Assembly: GCA_946902985.2 (NCBI GenBank)
Contig: OX336388.2
Span: 292,990,526 to 293,054,525 of the forward strand
Direction of reading: 5' to 3'
DNA length: 64,000 nt
Source of the DNA: Meconema thalassinum
Lineage: Eukaryota > Arthropoda > Insecta > Orthoptera > Tettigoniidae
Shown here: piece by piece, positions 9,700 through 21,721 of the stretch
Numbering within the stretch: the first letter of the stretch is position 1
How the letters are laid out: every line of letters starts with the position of its first letter
Made by a program: the position numbers and the translations under genes
Notes under the pieces: generated by a model
Databases searched by the model: none
Seen by the model: the letters and a program-made list of their open reading frames with translations, nothing else
Told to the model about the DNA's origin: nothing

Positions 9700-10157
9700 A
9701 AATCGTGTCTCTAGATATAATGAACTCGTGTGGCGATATTGCCATAGACAAAGACATTAAGCTGCTTCCCTGGCCTCCTCGTAGTCCAGATCTCAACCCC
9801 ATAGAAAACGTAAGGAACACAATGGGATACCCGTTGGCAAAACACAATCCCAAGAATGTAGAAGAATTGAGACTGACAGTCCTCACACTATGGCAGCAAG
9901 TGTCACAAGCCCATGAATGCAGAAGAATTGAGACTGGCAGTCCTCACACTAAGGCAACAAGTATCACTCGAGGAGTGTAAGAAGCTGATCCACTCTATGC
10001 CGGACAGGATCAGGGCATGCTACAAGTCCAGACGGGGTCCAATAGTACTAAACTTGTATTTTTATGTATCTTTGTTTTAAGTAAATAGATGACTAATAGG
10101 TTGAATTATGAAAAATAACATGTTTTTTTGGGTGGTCTTTAACTTTTTCCGGCACTG
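9700..10157 (+). mobile_element. Tc1-like transposon, 3' remnant
   Basis: The frame 9705-9980 encodes LLPWPPRSPDLNPIENV, the Tc1 block holding the third catalytic residue (E of PIEN), and the following sequence still reads as transposase C-terminus in shifted frames. The element ends at 10141-10157 with aactttttccggcactg followed by TA, a typical Tc1/mariner terminus. The 5' two-thirds are missing. A 61-bp tandem duplication (9842-9963) breaks the frame. Confidence 0.75.
9842..9963 (+). repeat. 61-bp tandem duplication inside Tc1
   Basis: Copies 9842-9902 and 9903-9963 share agaagaattgagact and cagtcctcacacta with a few differences. A 61-bp unit is not a multiple of three, so the duplication itself shifts the transposase frame. 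Confidence 0.75.
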
Positions 10158-10254
10158 TACTGTAATCAAGTTCAATAATTAATTTTATCTGTATAGTATT
10201 GATTCAGGCAGATGTTCATTTCTTGTTAATAACTATTGATTATTATTAACATAC

Positions 10255-10450
10255 ATAAAGCAAATACGCATTAAAACTAACTCCAGGCAAATGCTGGGAT
10301 AGTTCCTCTCTAAAAGCAATCCTATCCCCAATTTAGAAATTCACACAATAGTACAGCCATCACATTAACACATGTAATCACACAAATTCCATACACACCC
10401 AAAAATACATGGGGCTATATGACCGCGATGTCTCAGTCCCTAAAATAAGC
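10255..10450 (+). repeat. dispersed SINE-like repeat, plus copy
   Basis: Opposite-strand relative of 936-1290 (shared blocks near 10282-10303, 10350-10365 and 10395-10440). A shorter matching block (acatgtaatcacacaaattccatacac) also lies at 11832-11858, where a Tc1 element is inserted. No ends found. Confidence 0.45.
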
Positions 10451-10551
10451 AACAACAACACGTTTTACAAGTAGGTAATCTACTAAAAAATGACAAGTCC
10501 TTTCAAATTAATTAATAATTAATTTATATATTGTAGCAATAGTTTACTTAC

Positions 10552-10737
10552 CGACTTGCATCGTGGCCTATTAGGGGGAGTGCTTTCAACTAACAAGCTG
10601 TTGAATATTTCTTCGGAGTCTTCAAATTGAGCAGAATCGTTTGAAACATTCACGGTGATTTCTTGTTGTTTTCTTTTCTCCCACGTAGTCTTTGCTGCGC
10701 GGCCTCTTCTGGAACGTTTCCTTGACAGAGAATGCTT
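10552..10737 (-). CDS. candidate host exon with GTAAGT donor
   Basis: On the minus strand an open frame of 62 codons runs from just after a TGA (10738-10740) to 10552, where it meets a perfect splice donor GTAAGT (plus strand ACTTAC 10546-10551) in phase 0. The predicted peptide starts basic (RKRSRRGRAAK) and becomes acidic and polar (SNDSAQFEDSEEIFNSLL), a composition more like a nuclear protein than random translation. There is no ATG in frame, so it would be an internal exon or need another start; no strong 3' splice site is obvious. I do not recognise a family. It is the only place in the window where a non-transposon exon seems plausible. Confidence 0.3.
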
Positions 10738-10740
10738 TCA

Positions 10741-11825
10741 TGGCATTGTAGAATAAAGTGTGAATGTTATAGGAGCACTCAATCACTCAATCACGAAACA
10801 CAAACGCAGAATTAGGAAATGAAACGAGAAAGGGGCGAGATATATTCTTCTATTGCTTCCTCAAGATTAGGTCTAGTTAGACTGAAGTGGCAGCGACTAA
10901 GCGCGCAGGAAAAAGTTATGGAAGAAGGCGAGTTATTTTGTTTTCTTTGCACTCCACGGTAAGTAGAATGGAATGCTGCGTAAGGAAAGGAATGACCCGC
11001 AACGGGAGGTGCGGTGCGGTGCTAGGTAGTAGGGTGGGGGAATGAAGCTCCGTGCAAGTGGTAGTGCGGGTAGCCTATCGTGTAGCCTGTGTAGTTACCG
11101 TTCTGCCGAGTTGAAGACTAGTCAAAGGTACATACGTCACGGATTTATCACTAAACAGTTTCTTTCATCAAATATTCGAACTGCTCAGAATTAGACCCTC
11201 TACAAATTGAATAAATTTGAAGCTATTATAGCAATTTTTTCACAATAAAAAAGGTTATTTAAATATTATGCTTTTATAAAATATGTGGAATTTTGAAATA
11301 AAAATTGTTCATAATGAAGCTACTATTACAAGGGTTATTGCACAGAAATTTCGAAATTCTCCTGTTATTAGTTTTGTCGTGACGTATGTACCTTTAACCC
11401 TCGAAGTAGACACTTTGAATACATGCCCTGAACAAACGAGCAGTCTATATTTTACAAAAGTGGCATATAACAAGTCCCGAAGACCTATATAACAGATAAG
11501 AAGACAAAATAAAAATAAAAAAATATTTTATTTTTCGGTAGCACAGCCTTAAATACTTAATATTGCACATAAACATATGTGGAAATCAACAATCTCAAGT
11601 CGACTGTAGCGCTGCGTAGCGGCGAGTGCCAACCTGATTCGTATTCATTACATGCTATTGAGGGAGAAGAGATCACTTTATATTCTATTCGTTAAGCTAC
11701 GAGTATAATTGCAAGTGACTATAGCGTCCAACAGCCCACCAGAGTGTTCCGAGTGCGATCAGCCAGGCCAACAAACGAGTTCGCAAACAATATGAATCAG
11801 TTACACAGGCAAGATAAACCTATAA
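10741..11825. other. unassigned; GC-richer block near 11 kb
   Basis: No recognised element. 10985-11110 is richer in G and CpG than its surroundings and lies upstream of the minus-strand exon candidate, so it could be promoter-like; this is speculation. 11500-11800 shows nothing. Confidence 0.25.
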
Positions 11826-11857
11826 AGGTTTACACATGTAATCACACAAATTCCATA

Positions 11858-13277
11858 CACACTGCCGGAAAAAAATGAGGTCACCCCTCTACAGGTTACC
11901 AATTCACTCAAGATTTATTGTGGCAACGGTGCATATAGAGTACATGAAATTATTAAATATACAGAGCAATAGGTCAAGCGGTTCAGAGATACCAGGTATC
12001 GACCCATGCTGAAACACTCATATTAGTACGAGGTGTAGCCTCCACGGACGGCAATGCAGGCACTGACTCTTGCATCCAGTTGATCATACAGATGGCGAAT
12101 ACTGTCTTGGGATACGTTATTCCACGCCTGCTCGACCTGTACACACAGTTATGTAAGAGTTGTGGGTGGACGAGTCGCACGAGTCACTTGTCGGTCCATC
12201 ATGTCCCACACGTGCTCGATTGGCGACGAGACCGGCGATCGTGCTGGCCAGGGAAGTTGCTGCACGTCTTGCAGTGCATGTTGAGTTGCACGGGCAGTGT
12301 GTGGGCGAGCATTATCATGTTGGAACAACACATCCCCTTCCTGTTGCAAGAACAGCAAAAGAACGGGTCTAACAACATCCTGCACGTACCGAGCGCTGGT
12401 TAGCGTTCCCTCCACAAACACCAAAGGTGAACGAGAGTTGTAGCTTATCGCACCCCAGACCATAAGGCCTGGGGTGGGGCCGGTGTGTCTTGGACGAATG
12501 CACTCTACGAGACAGCGCTCACCAGGTCTACGTCGAACGCGCCAACGACCATCGCTTGCGTGCAGCCAGAATCTGCTTTCATCGCTGAAGACCACTGTGC
12601 GCCATTTCATCTTCCAAGTGAACCTCTGATGCCACCATTCAAGCCGTGCACGCCAATGCTATGGCGTGAGTGGAAGACGGGCTAGAGGTGTGCGTGCCCG
12701 TAATCCCTCTGCTAGTAACCGGTTCGCAACAGTTCGTGTTGACACTTCTGGGCTCACAAACCCTCGTATCTGTGCTGTGGTAGCTGTACGATCTGACACT
12801 GCTGCCCTTACAATACGACGATCCTGGCGGACGTCTAGTCTGTGCTGCGTGGACGTCCATAACCTCGTCTACGGGAGTAAGAATGTTCACGTGACTACTG
12901 ATACCAGCATCGTTGCACAGCGGACACAGCACGTCCAATTTGTGTGGCAATTCTCCGAAAGGACCATCCCGCTACTCGGAAGGCCACAATTTGACCTCTT
13001 TCAAACTCGCTCAGTTGGCTGTAGGAAGCACGAGTGCGTCTCCGTGGCATTGTACCTGCTCGCTTTACACTTTTGCACCACAATGAGCCGTATAGCTGTG
13101 AGCTTTCCCTATAAATGGTAGACACAGTTGGCGCTCTGGTAGCTATGCCACTACGCTATCTGTTGGCGGACGACGTTGAACCCCTTATCAGTACATCTAC
13201 TATCCCCCAGGTGGCATCTGCCGTCATCGGAACAAAATCGACATCGTCTTTTCAGGTCACCTATTTTTTTCCGGGTG
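11858..13277 (-). mobile_element. Tc1-like transposon, complete but dead
   Basis: Both ends are visible: the left terminus begins cacactgccggaaaaaaat (11858 on) and the right ends with its diverged inverse (about 13252-13277), each next to TA. Length about 1.42 kb. It carries a broken transposase on the minus strand and interrupts a fragment of the SINE-like repeat seen at 10255-10450. Confidence 0.78.
12023..13050 (-). pseudogene. Tc1-family transposase, frameshifted
   Basis: Start at 13050 (MPRRRTRASYSQLSEFERGQIV, helix-turn-helix paired-like domain), end at 12023 (GGYTSY-stop). The DNA-binding half and the catalytic half (12149-12610) are in different frames. Catalytic motifs: FSDESRF (first Asp), FQHDNARPHTAR (second Asp), SPIEHVWDMM (Glu); I count 32 residues between the second Asp and the Glu rather than the common 34. 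The usual SPDL before the Glu reads SPVS. The element cannot make a functional protein. Confidence 0.8.
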
Positions 13278-14700
13278 TATTATTAGGGTCCACAGGCACA
13301 TGTCTGTCCGTGCGGTGCCATTTCAATAGAAATTGGGCCGATGGCCTAGATGTTAGGTCCCTATCACATTTGTTCCGATTCATTGCGTACTTAAGGAATT
13401 TTGATTCTATGGGTTATTTCTCCCGTACGAGATGGTAACAATAATCTTATTTGTTTCAGGTCTACACCGAAAAATTTGAATCCTTGCAGCAATGATGATC
13501 GCTGGGGTATCTCAGTTTTTCAATGGAAATGCAACACTCTACAGACACTAAATAAAGCCCAGGGAGAAGCATGACGGTCGATGGGAGTACATTTTTTCTT
13601 GGAGACAACAAAAATGTACACAATTATAATGTTAGTATTTTCAAGCGCATAGGACATTTCTTTTTGATGCTACTTCCAAACGTTCCAAACGTCCACAACG
13701 TGCACCAGTGAGGAAACAAATAAACCACCACTTGCGTCTACCGCTGACATCTCGATAGCTAGAAGCAAATTAAACCACCTGTGATATTCGTTCTTCTCGC
13801 TAATAAGACAACATAAATGTGCTCTATATTAGTTAATATCATAAAGCAATGAGATCCCAGAGTGGAACCCGAATTAAATAAACCTCGCCTTTAAGGCAGC
13901 CGCCATCAAAGCAATTAAGCAAGTATTTCCTTCTGTCAAAAAGTGCAAAGGTGCTTTTTCCATTTTTGTCTAAGTCTCTGGCGAAAGGTTCAGGAAGTCC
14001 AAAATGTAAAAACCACATTTTAAACCTTCATTTTAATGAACTACCATAATTATACGAATAAATATTGTCATATATTGTACCCAACTGGGGTTGGTACAGG
14101 AGACGAACTTCGGATCTCTAAGATGTAAAGACTTTCAGTTACAAGCTAGCCATGAGGAAATAGGAAGTGATTCAGGCAATGACGCAGAGCATTGACAGCC
14201 TTATCTGAAGTCACAAGATGCAAGCCGTGTTTGAATCACGAGAACAGTCATGCTGTGATGAAACGATCAGAGCAGATTGGCAGGGGAACCACCGCTAAGG
14301 TTTAATATCAGCACTTTTATGACAACCCTAGATTGCCTCCCAACACCGCAAAATTTTGAAATAACCCGTTTTCGCGGAAACAACGCAAAATCACATAAAT
14401 ATGTTTACGTCAACCAGAATAATCCACGGAATTATGAATTAATCAAGACTAAAATCGAATAATTTAGGCACAGAAAAAAGCGCTTACGAAGCAGTTACGT
14501 CATTAGGCGGAAGAAGAGGTCTTGGGAAGGAGAAAATAAAAACCAACTCGCCCACACAGCTGAGGAGCCTTGTAGATTTAATTTAAAATAAATAGGCGAT
14601 CGATTTTCGCGAAACGAGATGATAATGTAACGTTTGGATTATAGGAAACATAATGGTTTATTTTTCAAAAACGTGCGACGTCTAGTTCAAAAGATAGCTC
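13278..14700. other. unassigned; contains a LINE-tail scrap
   Basis: Only 13335-13362 is recognised: gggccgatggcctagatgtt, a decayed copy of the hairpin tail seen at 34555-34590 and (inverted) 45478-45515. The rest holds no gene or element I can name. Confidence 0.35.
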
Positions 14701-17700
14701 CGAGAAGAAGACCAAAGTAATTTATTTTTACAAGTTCCCAATATATAGCCGAGGTTTCAGCCAGAGAGCATGCAGTATTCGTCATCCCAGTGGGGCGTTA
14801 GGCTGTATCAGAAGCAGTTTCACTATCAGTGAGCGTAGAGGCGCTACACGCTGTATCACCAAATGCAGGAACGCTGCATCACATCAGTCGCAGTTCAGTC
14901 AAGCCCGGAGAGGTTCTGCGCAATTTCATACAATACATAGTATACAGTACGCAGTATTATAGTCTGCCTGGAAGGAAGTTCGTCATCACGTTGATAAAAA
15001 CTCATCGCACTCTTGTATGGAGATGTCGCATCGAGTAACTCAGTTCGTCACCAACCGCTAAAGTGGATCGTGTTGATTCAAATTTACAAAGCGTCAGTAT
15101 CCGCGGTTTCAACAAAAGTTCGTATGTGCGTAGTAATATAAATACGTCACATCATAAAGTTCTGTTGTTTTTAAGTGATCACTAAAGCACTTGTGCTAGA
15201 TCAGAAAAAATTTTCGCTACACGGAAACCGTGACAAAATAAGTTGTGCCGCGTCAAATTCTAGAACATTAGTCAGCTAGAAAACACCAGTCCAGATCAGC
15301 AGATACGTTACGTTGGAAGTCATCGGTTCGAGACTATAGACAGGTCTTCGTGAAAATCAAGTAAAGTAACGTGACCACATTATTAAGGGTCAGATATTGG
15401 AACGGAATCCAAAAATTCATGTAAATAGACACGGGTTCGATACCCAAAGCGTATTCAGTGAACTTTAGCGACGCTACGGTGTGTCAAACAGGGACGTAGC
15501 CGGAAAAACATTCTCTTAAGAGAAAGAAGAAAAATCTTGTCGCAGTATATAAAAAGGCCAGATTACGGTCAAGAAGTAGGAGGCCCGCAGGTTCGATAGA
15601 CCGCCACATAAGCGTAGGGCAAGTGAACGATGCTAATCGCTTATAAAAGACGATAAGAGGAGCCGAAATAGACTGTTAAAAAGACAGGGCAGAGACTAAA
15701 TCCAGTGAAGAACTAGGAGCTGTTCGAGTTATCACGCGTCCAATGCAGGGTCTTGGGATCTCATCAGGGCGTCGATCACCGATAGGAAGTGCCGAAGATC
15801 ACTTTAATATGGTGAAAAAAGTGCAGTGTAAATAATATAAAAGACATATATTTTTAGTGATAATATATTGTTTTTATAGAGTAATAATGTGTTTAAATGT
15901 AAGTGAAGGTCGATTGGGCCTAAGTGAAATGCAGTTCACGAAAGAAAGTGCCATGGAAAAGTGCTAGATATGCAGTTAGATGGGTGAATCCGTCTAGGAA
16001 TGAAACAAGAGCAGCACATGGGTGAGTCATGATTTTTCATTAAAATTTGCAGCTGTACTATGCACTGACCCAGTAAAATCGATCGTTGACTAGGGAGTTT
16101 AACGATTGATTCACTGGGTAGTTGAATGCACTAAGATAATTGAAATGTTGGGATAATAATAATGAATAACTGCGAGAATGACCTCGCAGAAATAAATATA
16201 CAAATGGGATCAGTAATATAAAGTAATGGAAACCCAATAAATGAAATAATAAGTAATAAATGATTTGGAGGAAGGAATCAAAATAATAACCTAAATGGCT
16301 TAGAATTTTTGCCATAGTAAAATCAGGTTATGAAATAAATACGCACCATAATGAAATCGTTAAAAGTCGATATAAGGAAAAATAAAAATAGTTTGATTTT
16401 ATACCATATAATTAAATGGCAAATAATTAAATGTTGTAATAAAAATAATTGAAAATCTGAGATGATAATAATAAAAATAACTATTATAGAGTTGTTATAC
16501 TTTAAAATTAAAGTGGTGGTAAAAATCGCAATAAGGAACTCAAGTAATAAAAACGGAACTAAATAAATAATATCTTGACGTATTGTCGTCAAAATGATCA
16601 ATCTATAAATCTCTAAAGTAATTGGTGAATAAAACACCCAAGGGAAAAAATGTATTATTGCAGGCTATCAGGCCAAAGTTGTGAAAATAAAATAATAGGA
16701 AGACCGAGGTCTTACCGCTATAAATGAAAGATTATACAAGAGATTAAATAAACCGCGAATATCCAAGCAAGAAATCGTGTTGCCGAAAAGGCCTAATAAT
16801 AAAATAAATGTTGCTTCAAGCTAATAAATATTCGTTAATCAGGATATATTTATTCGGAAGATGGAGAGTATCGTCGAAATATTGTGGATGAAAGATTCCC
16901 ATTAATGTATTGTTGTTGTATGAAAACGTCGTATTATATTGTGTAGGTGAAATTCCCACTAAATTATTGCCATATTGAAGCGTTGAAAAGATAGTTACAT
17001 GTGAGTCCCTCCAAATTGGATAATGTTCTTGGCCTGGCATTGTTATAATAAAATATTGTAGGCAATAATCGTCGAAATAAAGCGTCGTAAATGATAGTTT
17101 AAAGTTACATGTGAGTCCGGCCTAATTGGATAATGTTCCTGGCCTGGCATTGTTATAATAAAAATATTGTGGGCAATAATCGTCGAAATAAAGCGTCGTA
17201 TGTGAAATATGCAAGTAAGTCCGATAAGGCATTGTTATAAATATAGTGTTGTGATAAGACGTCATACAAGTTGTTATTAAGGTGGGTGTAATCAACTATT
17301 ATACATCCTCTCCGAAAGAAGTAACAAATATCCTGAAGACACGAAATGTTAATGATAATAATAATATTAAAAGCAGAAACAAATAGCCGCTTTAGAAGTG
17401 AATGTAAGCCTTGGGAATCATATGGTTAAATAGTAAATAACATTGTAAAGCATGGCGGTCGGCGAGACGTCATAAATCAAGCGAAGTGTCACAGGAAGAG
17501 GGGGCAGCTGTTAGAGCCTGACCTACCGTAGTGAGGGAGTAAGAGAGGAAATTTAACGAGTTCCGTGGTCAAGTAGGGTCTAGCAAAGACTAATAATAAA
17601 CAGGCCACTATATGAAAGTTTTATTAAAAGGTGCAAGCTTAAAATAACCTATAAAATCATAATGCTGGGATTGAGACCATTCTCCAGAATATAAGTTTGA

Positions 17701-18487
17701 AGCGTTTATATAGATTTTGACGGATTTTGTCAAATACTTTTATTGTTGATAAAAGGATTCCTTCCTCAAAAAGAATGAAATAACGGGTTATGAAACAATG
17801 TAGTTTTAATATGAATAAAGATCCCAATATGATAAATAACACAGTGCATGGTACACTGCTGAGGAAAAGTCACCTGATGCATGGGAAGTAACTGGCATGT
17901 TTCTTGTACAGTATTTTAAATGTTTAAAGTCTAAGGCTTTGTGAAGAATTATTATTAAGGTCCAAAGGACTAAATAAATGATAAATAAATAATGTTTATG
18001 TAAACATAAAGAAACCTCGAAGGGTAAAGATTGAAATGAATATAAATGTCCAAAGCCTTGAAGAAATTATATGACTTAAATGATAGGCGCGCTCGACGTT
18101 TGAGTGAAATATACAAAAATGATGATAATTTAATTTAAGCAAGACAAAGTTGTTACAAAGTTCGTGGAATAATGAAGTGACATTATAGTGAATTTTGGTG
18201 AATTTTTAAATTGTGATTTTTAGTTTTTGAGTGACACTCGAAGAGACTATGCCAAGTGATTTGATTTTTGATATGTTTTGAGTGAATCTATTTTTCTTCT
18301 ATGAAATAAATAATGTAAAATTGCAATGTTGAGTTTTTCATCTAATCCTTGTGAACCTTGAGTATTCCATATCGGATGTTAAGTCAGTGGTGGAGGGAAC
18401 GTTACACGCCCCGATACCGCAGTAGCAAAAGCCGAGTGCTGACTCAGCATCCTCCGTATAAATGGGCACAATATATCAATTTAATCT
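14701..18487. other. long non-coding block, possible LTR-element interior
   Basis: Nearly 3.8 kb without a usable ORF, AT-rich from 15.8 kb on. A strong TATA-like atataaaaagg is at 15547-15557. Near the right end, gtggtggagggaac followed by gttacacgcccc (18388-18412) looks like a polypurine tract plus LTR start, similar in style to the gypsy junction at 55592-55612. No second LTR was found, so an LTR-retroelement origin is only a guess. Confidence 0.25.
16993..17200 (+). repeat. 110-bp tandem duplication
   Basis: Two copies starting agttacatgtgagtcc (16993 and 17103) and ending gaaataaagcgtcgta, with a few differences; a decayed partial third follows (cattgttataa at 17231). Not coding. Confidence 0.8.
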
Positions 18488-19230
18488 TTGTTGTTGTTGT
18501 TGTTTGAGTCTTCAGTCTTTTGACTGGTTTGATGCAGCTTTCCAAGCCTCCCTCTCCTGAGCTAATCGTTTCATCTCTACATAGCTACCACACCCTACAT
18601 CCCTGGCATTCTGTTTAACATATTCTAACCTTGGTCTACCGCTACAGTTCTTATCCTCAACCCTTCCTTTCATAACTAAGCTTGCTATTTCTGGGTGTCT
18701 TAATACGTGTCCTACCAACCTATCTCTTCTCTCCATTAGCAGTCGCCAGAAATATCTCTCCTCTCCCACTCGTCTTAATACCTCTTCGTTTGTAACCCTA
18801 TCTACATATCTGATCTTCATCATTCTCCTGTAACACCACATTTCAAACTCTTCAATTCTCCTCTTTTCTGCTGCACCAATAGTCCACGTTTCACTTCCAT
18901 AGAGCACCACGCTCCAGACAAAGGCTTTAAAAATGACTTCCTAATACCTAAATCTATATTCGATGTCAACAGATTCCTTTTCTGTAGAAATGCTTTCTTT
19001 GCCTGAGCCAACCTACTTTTTATATCCCCTTTGCTTAGTCCATCACTGGTTATTTTGCTTCCTAATTAACAGAAGTCTCCTACTTCCTTTAGTTTTTCTC
19101 CCGCCAATTTAATGTCGATAGAGGTTTCTGACTTATTTAGGCTGCATTCCAATATTTTTGTTTTGCTTTTTTTTTATTTTCGTCATGAATTCTTTCCTCA
19201 AGACGGAGTCCATACCATTCAAAAACTCGG
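18488..19230 (-). mobile_element. 5'-truncated LINE, minus strand
   Basis: Minus-strand copy of the LINE at 48852-49764. The 3' end carries a (CAA)n tail (plus strand TTG run, 18488-18505). The frames 18820-19011 and 18512-18910 encode AFLQKRNLLTS, VLYGSETWTIGAAEKRRIEEFEMWCYRRMMKI, GHVLRHPEIASLV and end ...AASNQSKD, all nearly the same as the 49-kb copy, with a frameshift at 18820-18910. It starts just past the catalytic FADD, so it is a dead 3' fragment. It abuts the BEL/Pao element. Confidence 0.85.
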
Positions 19231-19287
19231 TAAGGGTATCTATTGTTGGATATCGGGATATCATTTGTAAGTATGTTCCTTGATGTA

Positions 19288-19536
19288 GAATTCTATGTCA
19301 GGGAATTGCTCAAACTGACTCTAGCGATGAATTCGAAGCATAATCAAGCCAGTCTTTCCTCCCTACATGATAAAATCGAGACACAGTTAAGGGCTTTGGA
19401 AACTTTGGGAGTAGCTACAGATAAATATGCTGCAATGCTATTTCCACTTGATGAGTCATGTCTCACTGAAGAAGTTTTGAGAGCTTGGCAGAGAAGCTAC
19501 AACACCAGTTCGGCTCAAACTGATGGTAAAACCTGA
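19288..19536 (+). pseudogene. BEL/Pao gag fragment
   Basis: Encodes LLKLTLAMNSKHNQASLSSL...LRALETLGVATDKYAAMLFPLDESCL...LRAWQRS, the middle of a BEL/Pao gag (the LETLGV...LLRAWQRS block). The upstream portion is missing because of the LTR-to-gag deletion at 19287/19288, and stops follow at 19536 and about 19586 before the next gag piece. Confidence 0.75.
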
Positions 19537-19593
19537 CTTGATAGCCTCATGAATTACTTGAAATGCGAGGTTGAAAATGAGGAGTGAATTTGT

Positions 19594-20250
19594 ATGGCAG
19601 TGCAAGGCTTCAAGATAGGAAACCACTCCAAGAGTAGCATGAAAACATTAGGAGCAGAATCAAACCGTCATAACACCGGTACTAATGTTCCAACTGCTGC
19701 TGGCCTTGTCAATTTTAAGCCAAACCAAAAAGTGTGCGTTTTTTGTGAAGGTAATCACTCAAGCGATGCTTGTTTTAAGGCCCAGAAAATGGAGCTGGAT
19801 GACAAGAGGAACATTTTAAAAAGAAGGAACTGTTGCTTTTCTTGTCTTAAGATTGGTCACATTAGTAGAAAATGTAAAACACTGTTAAAATGTATTATTT
19901 GTGAGGGTAAGCATGTCCCAGTTATGTGTCCCAGAAGTCACAGGCAGCAAACTCCAAAAGAAGGGGGAACGGTTGAGAATTCTCTATCAAATGTGAACTG
20001 TAGTCTGGTATTTTTACAAACACTCATGGTGAACATTAGAGGAGAGCAAGAAAAACAAGTCCGTGTCCTCATGGACCCAGGCTCGCAACGTTCGTATATT
20101 AGGAAGGACACTGCTCAGTGTATGGGATATGAGCCCATCGGTGAAGTGACACTGATCCATGGTTTGTTTGGGGGTAAGGTGTCTAATCCAAAACCACATC
20201 TTTGTTACAAGGTAAGGTTAAAAAAGTCTCAAGGGGACCTATGTTTGTAA
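19594..20250 (+). pseudogene. BEL/Pao gag zinc knuckles and protease
   Basis: Three cysteine clusters in a row (CVFCEGNHSSDAC, CFSCLKIGHISRKC, CIICEGKHVPVMC) form the nucleocapsid region (residues about 48-112). The retroviral-type aspartic protease follows: VLMDPGSQRSYI (about 156-167), where the usual DSGS/DTGS reads DPGS. The frame closes at 20250, before the RT, where an intact element would read on. Confidence 0.8.
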
Positions 20251-20260
20251 TTTCGAAGCA

Positions 20261-21721
20261 ATGGATGAAGAAAACATTTGTTCTCGCATCCCTGTCATTG
20301 AGCCTGGGCCATGGTTGACTGAAACTACTGAAAAAGGTATACAGCTCTTCGATGAAGATAAACCAGTTGAAGTTTTGGTGGGAGAAGATATATATGGAAA
20401 TCTTCTCACTGGCAGAAGGGAGATTTTACAATGTGGGCTTGTTGCAATTGAGACTTATCTGGGATGGATTGTCACAGGAAAGATAAAGGGGCCCAAATCT
20501 TCCAATTCTATGACAGCACTTTCAATGCTTGTTCATACCGAATCTGTAAGCAAACTTTGGGAGCTGGATGCACTCGGTATTCAAGATCCAGGTGAAAGGA
20601 AGAATAGAGAAGAGAGGGAACAGGCAACACATGATTACTTTATGGATACTGTTAGGACAAATGAAGAGGGACGCTATGAAGTGAGGTTGCCATGGATTGA
20701 AGGACACCCACCAGTTCCAAGAAATTTCAATTTGGGGAAAAGAAGAATGGAACACACCATCAATAAGCTGAAAGAAAGTGATTCCAAAGAAATATATGAT
20801 GAAGTTCTGAAGGACTGGACACAAGAAGGAATCATTGAAGAAGTACCTGTGTCACAGTGGGATGAAGGCCACTATTTACCTCATCGACCCATTTTTAAAG
20901 AAAACAGTACAACGCGAGTTCGACCTGTTTTCGATGCTTCGTCTAGAGAGCGTGGCTCTCCATTGCTGAACCAGTGTTTAGAGAAGGGCATTAATCTAAC
21001 TGAAATTATACCTACATTACTTCTTCGTTTTAGGCTCCACCAAATTGGAGTAATAGCAGACATCAAGAAAGCATTCTTGCAAATCAGCTTATGTGAAGAG
21101 GACCGGGACTTCCTCAGGTTTTTGTGGGTTGACATTGAGGGAGAGTTGAAAATATTCCGCCATACACGTGCTGTGTTTGGAGTGACTAGCAGCCCGTTCT
21201 TGTTAGGTGCAGTGATCAATTTACATTTGAAACGTTTTGAACGTATGGGAAATGGGAGGTATTCCATAGCTACCATCGAGAAGCTAAAAAAGAGTTTTTA
21301 CGTGGATAACTGTGTAACCAGTTTACAATCTACTGAGGACTTGCACCGTTTTCAAGAAGAAGCCATATGCATACTGGCAGAAGCTAAATTTGACGTGAGA
21401 GGTTGGGAATATTCAGATTCTAACCTAGAAAATAAGACAGCTACTCCTGCTCTAGGCCTTATTTGGGACAGAAAATTCGATACTCTAGCTGAGAGTGGCT
21501 ACAAGCCTATGGACATTAAGGCCATCACTCGAAGAACTATATTGTCAATAGCACAGAGAGTGTTTGATCCTATTGGCTTCACGTGCCCTGTTTCGCTATG
21601 TCCAAAGCTTTTGTTACAGCAGTGTTGGGCCATGAAAGGGGGATGGGATGAAGAAGTTCCAGATAGTGTGAGAAATGCATTCTTATTATGGTTACAAGAA
21701 CTTCTGCACTTGAAGATGTGA
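20261..21721 (+). pseudogene. BEL/Pao reverse transcriptase
   Basis: 486-aa open piece. Motifs: HYLPHRPIFKENSTTRVRPVFDASS (BEL-type palm entry, about 205-228), IADIKKAFLQISL (motif A, catalytic Asp), FGVTSSPFLLG (motif B), and FYVDNCVTS near 346-354 (motif C). Motif C normally reads YVDD; here the second Asp is Asn, which should abolish catalysis. The piece ends at a stop and frame change at 21721, inside the connection to RNase H. Confidence 0.85.

Noticed and set aside
16058..16637. Minus-strand ORFs of 85 and 104 aa
   Set aside because: Hydrophobic Ile/Leu/Phe-rich reading of AT-rich DNA; no domain or start context.
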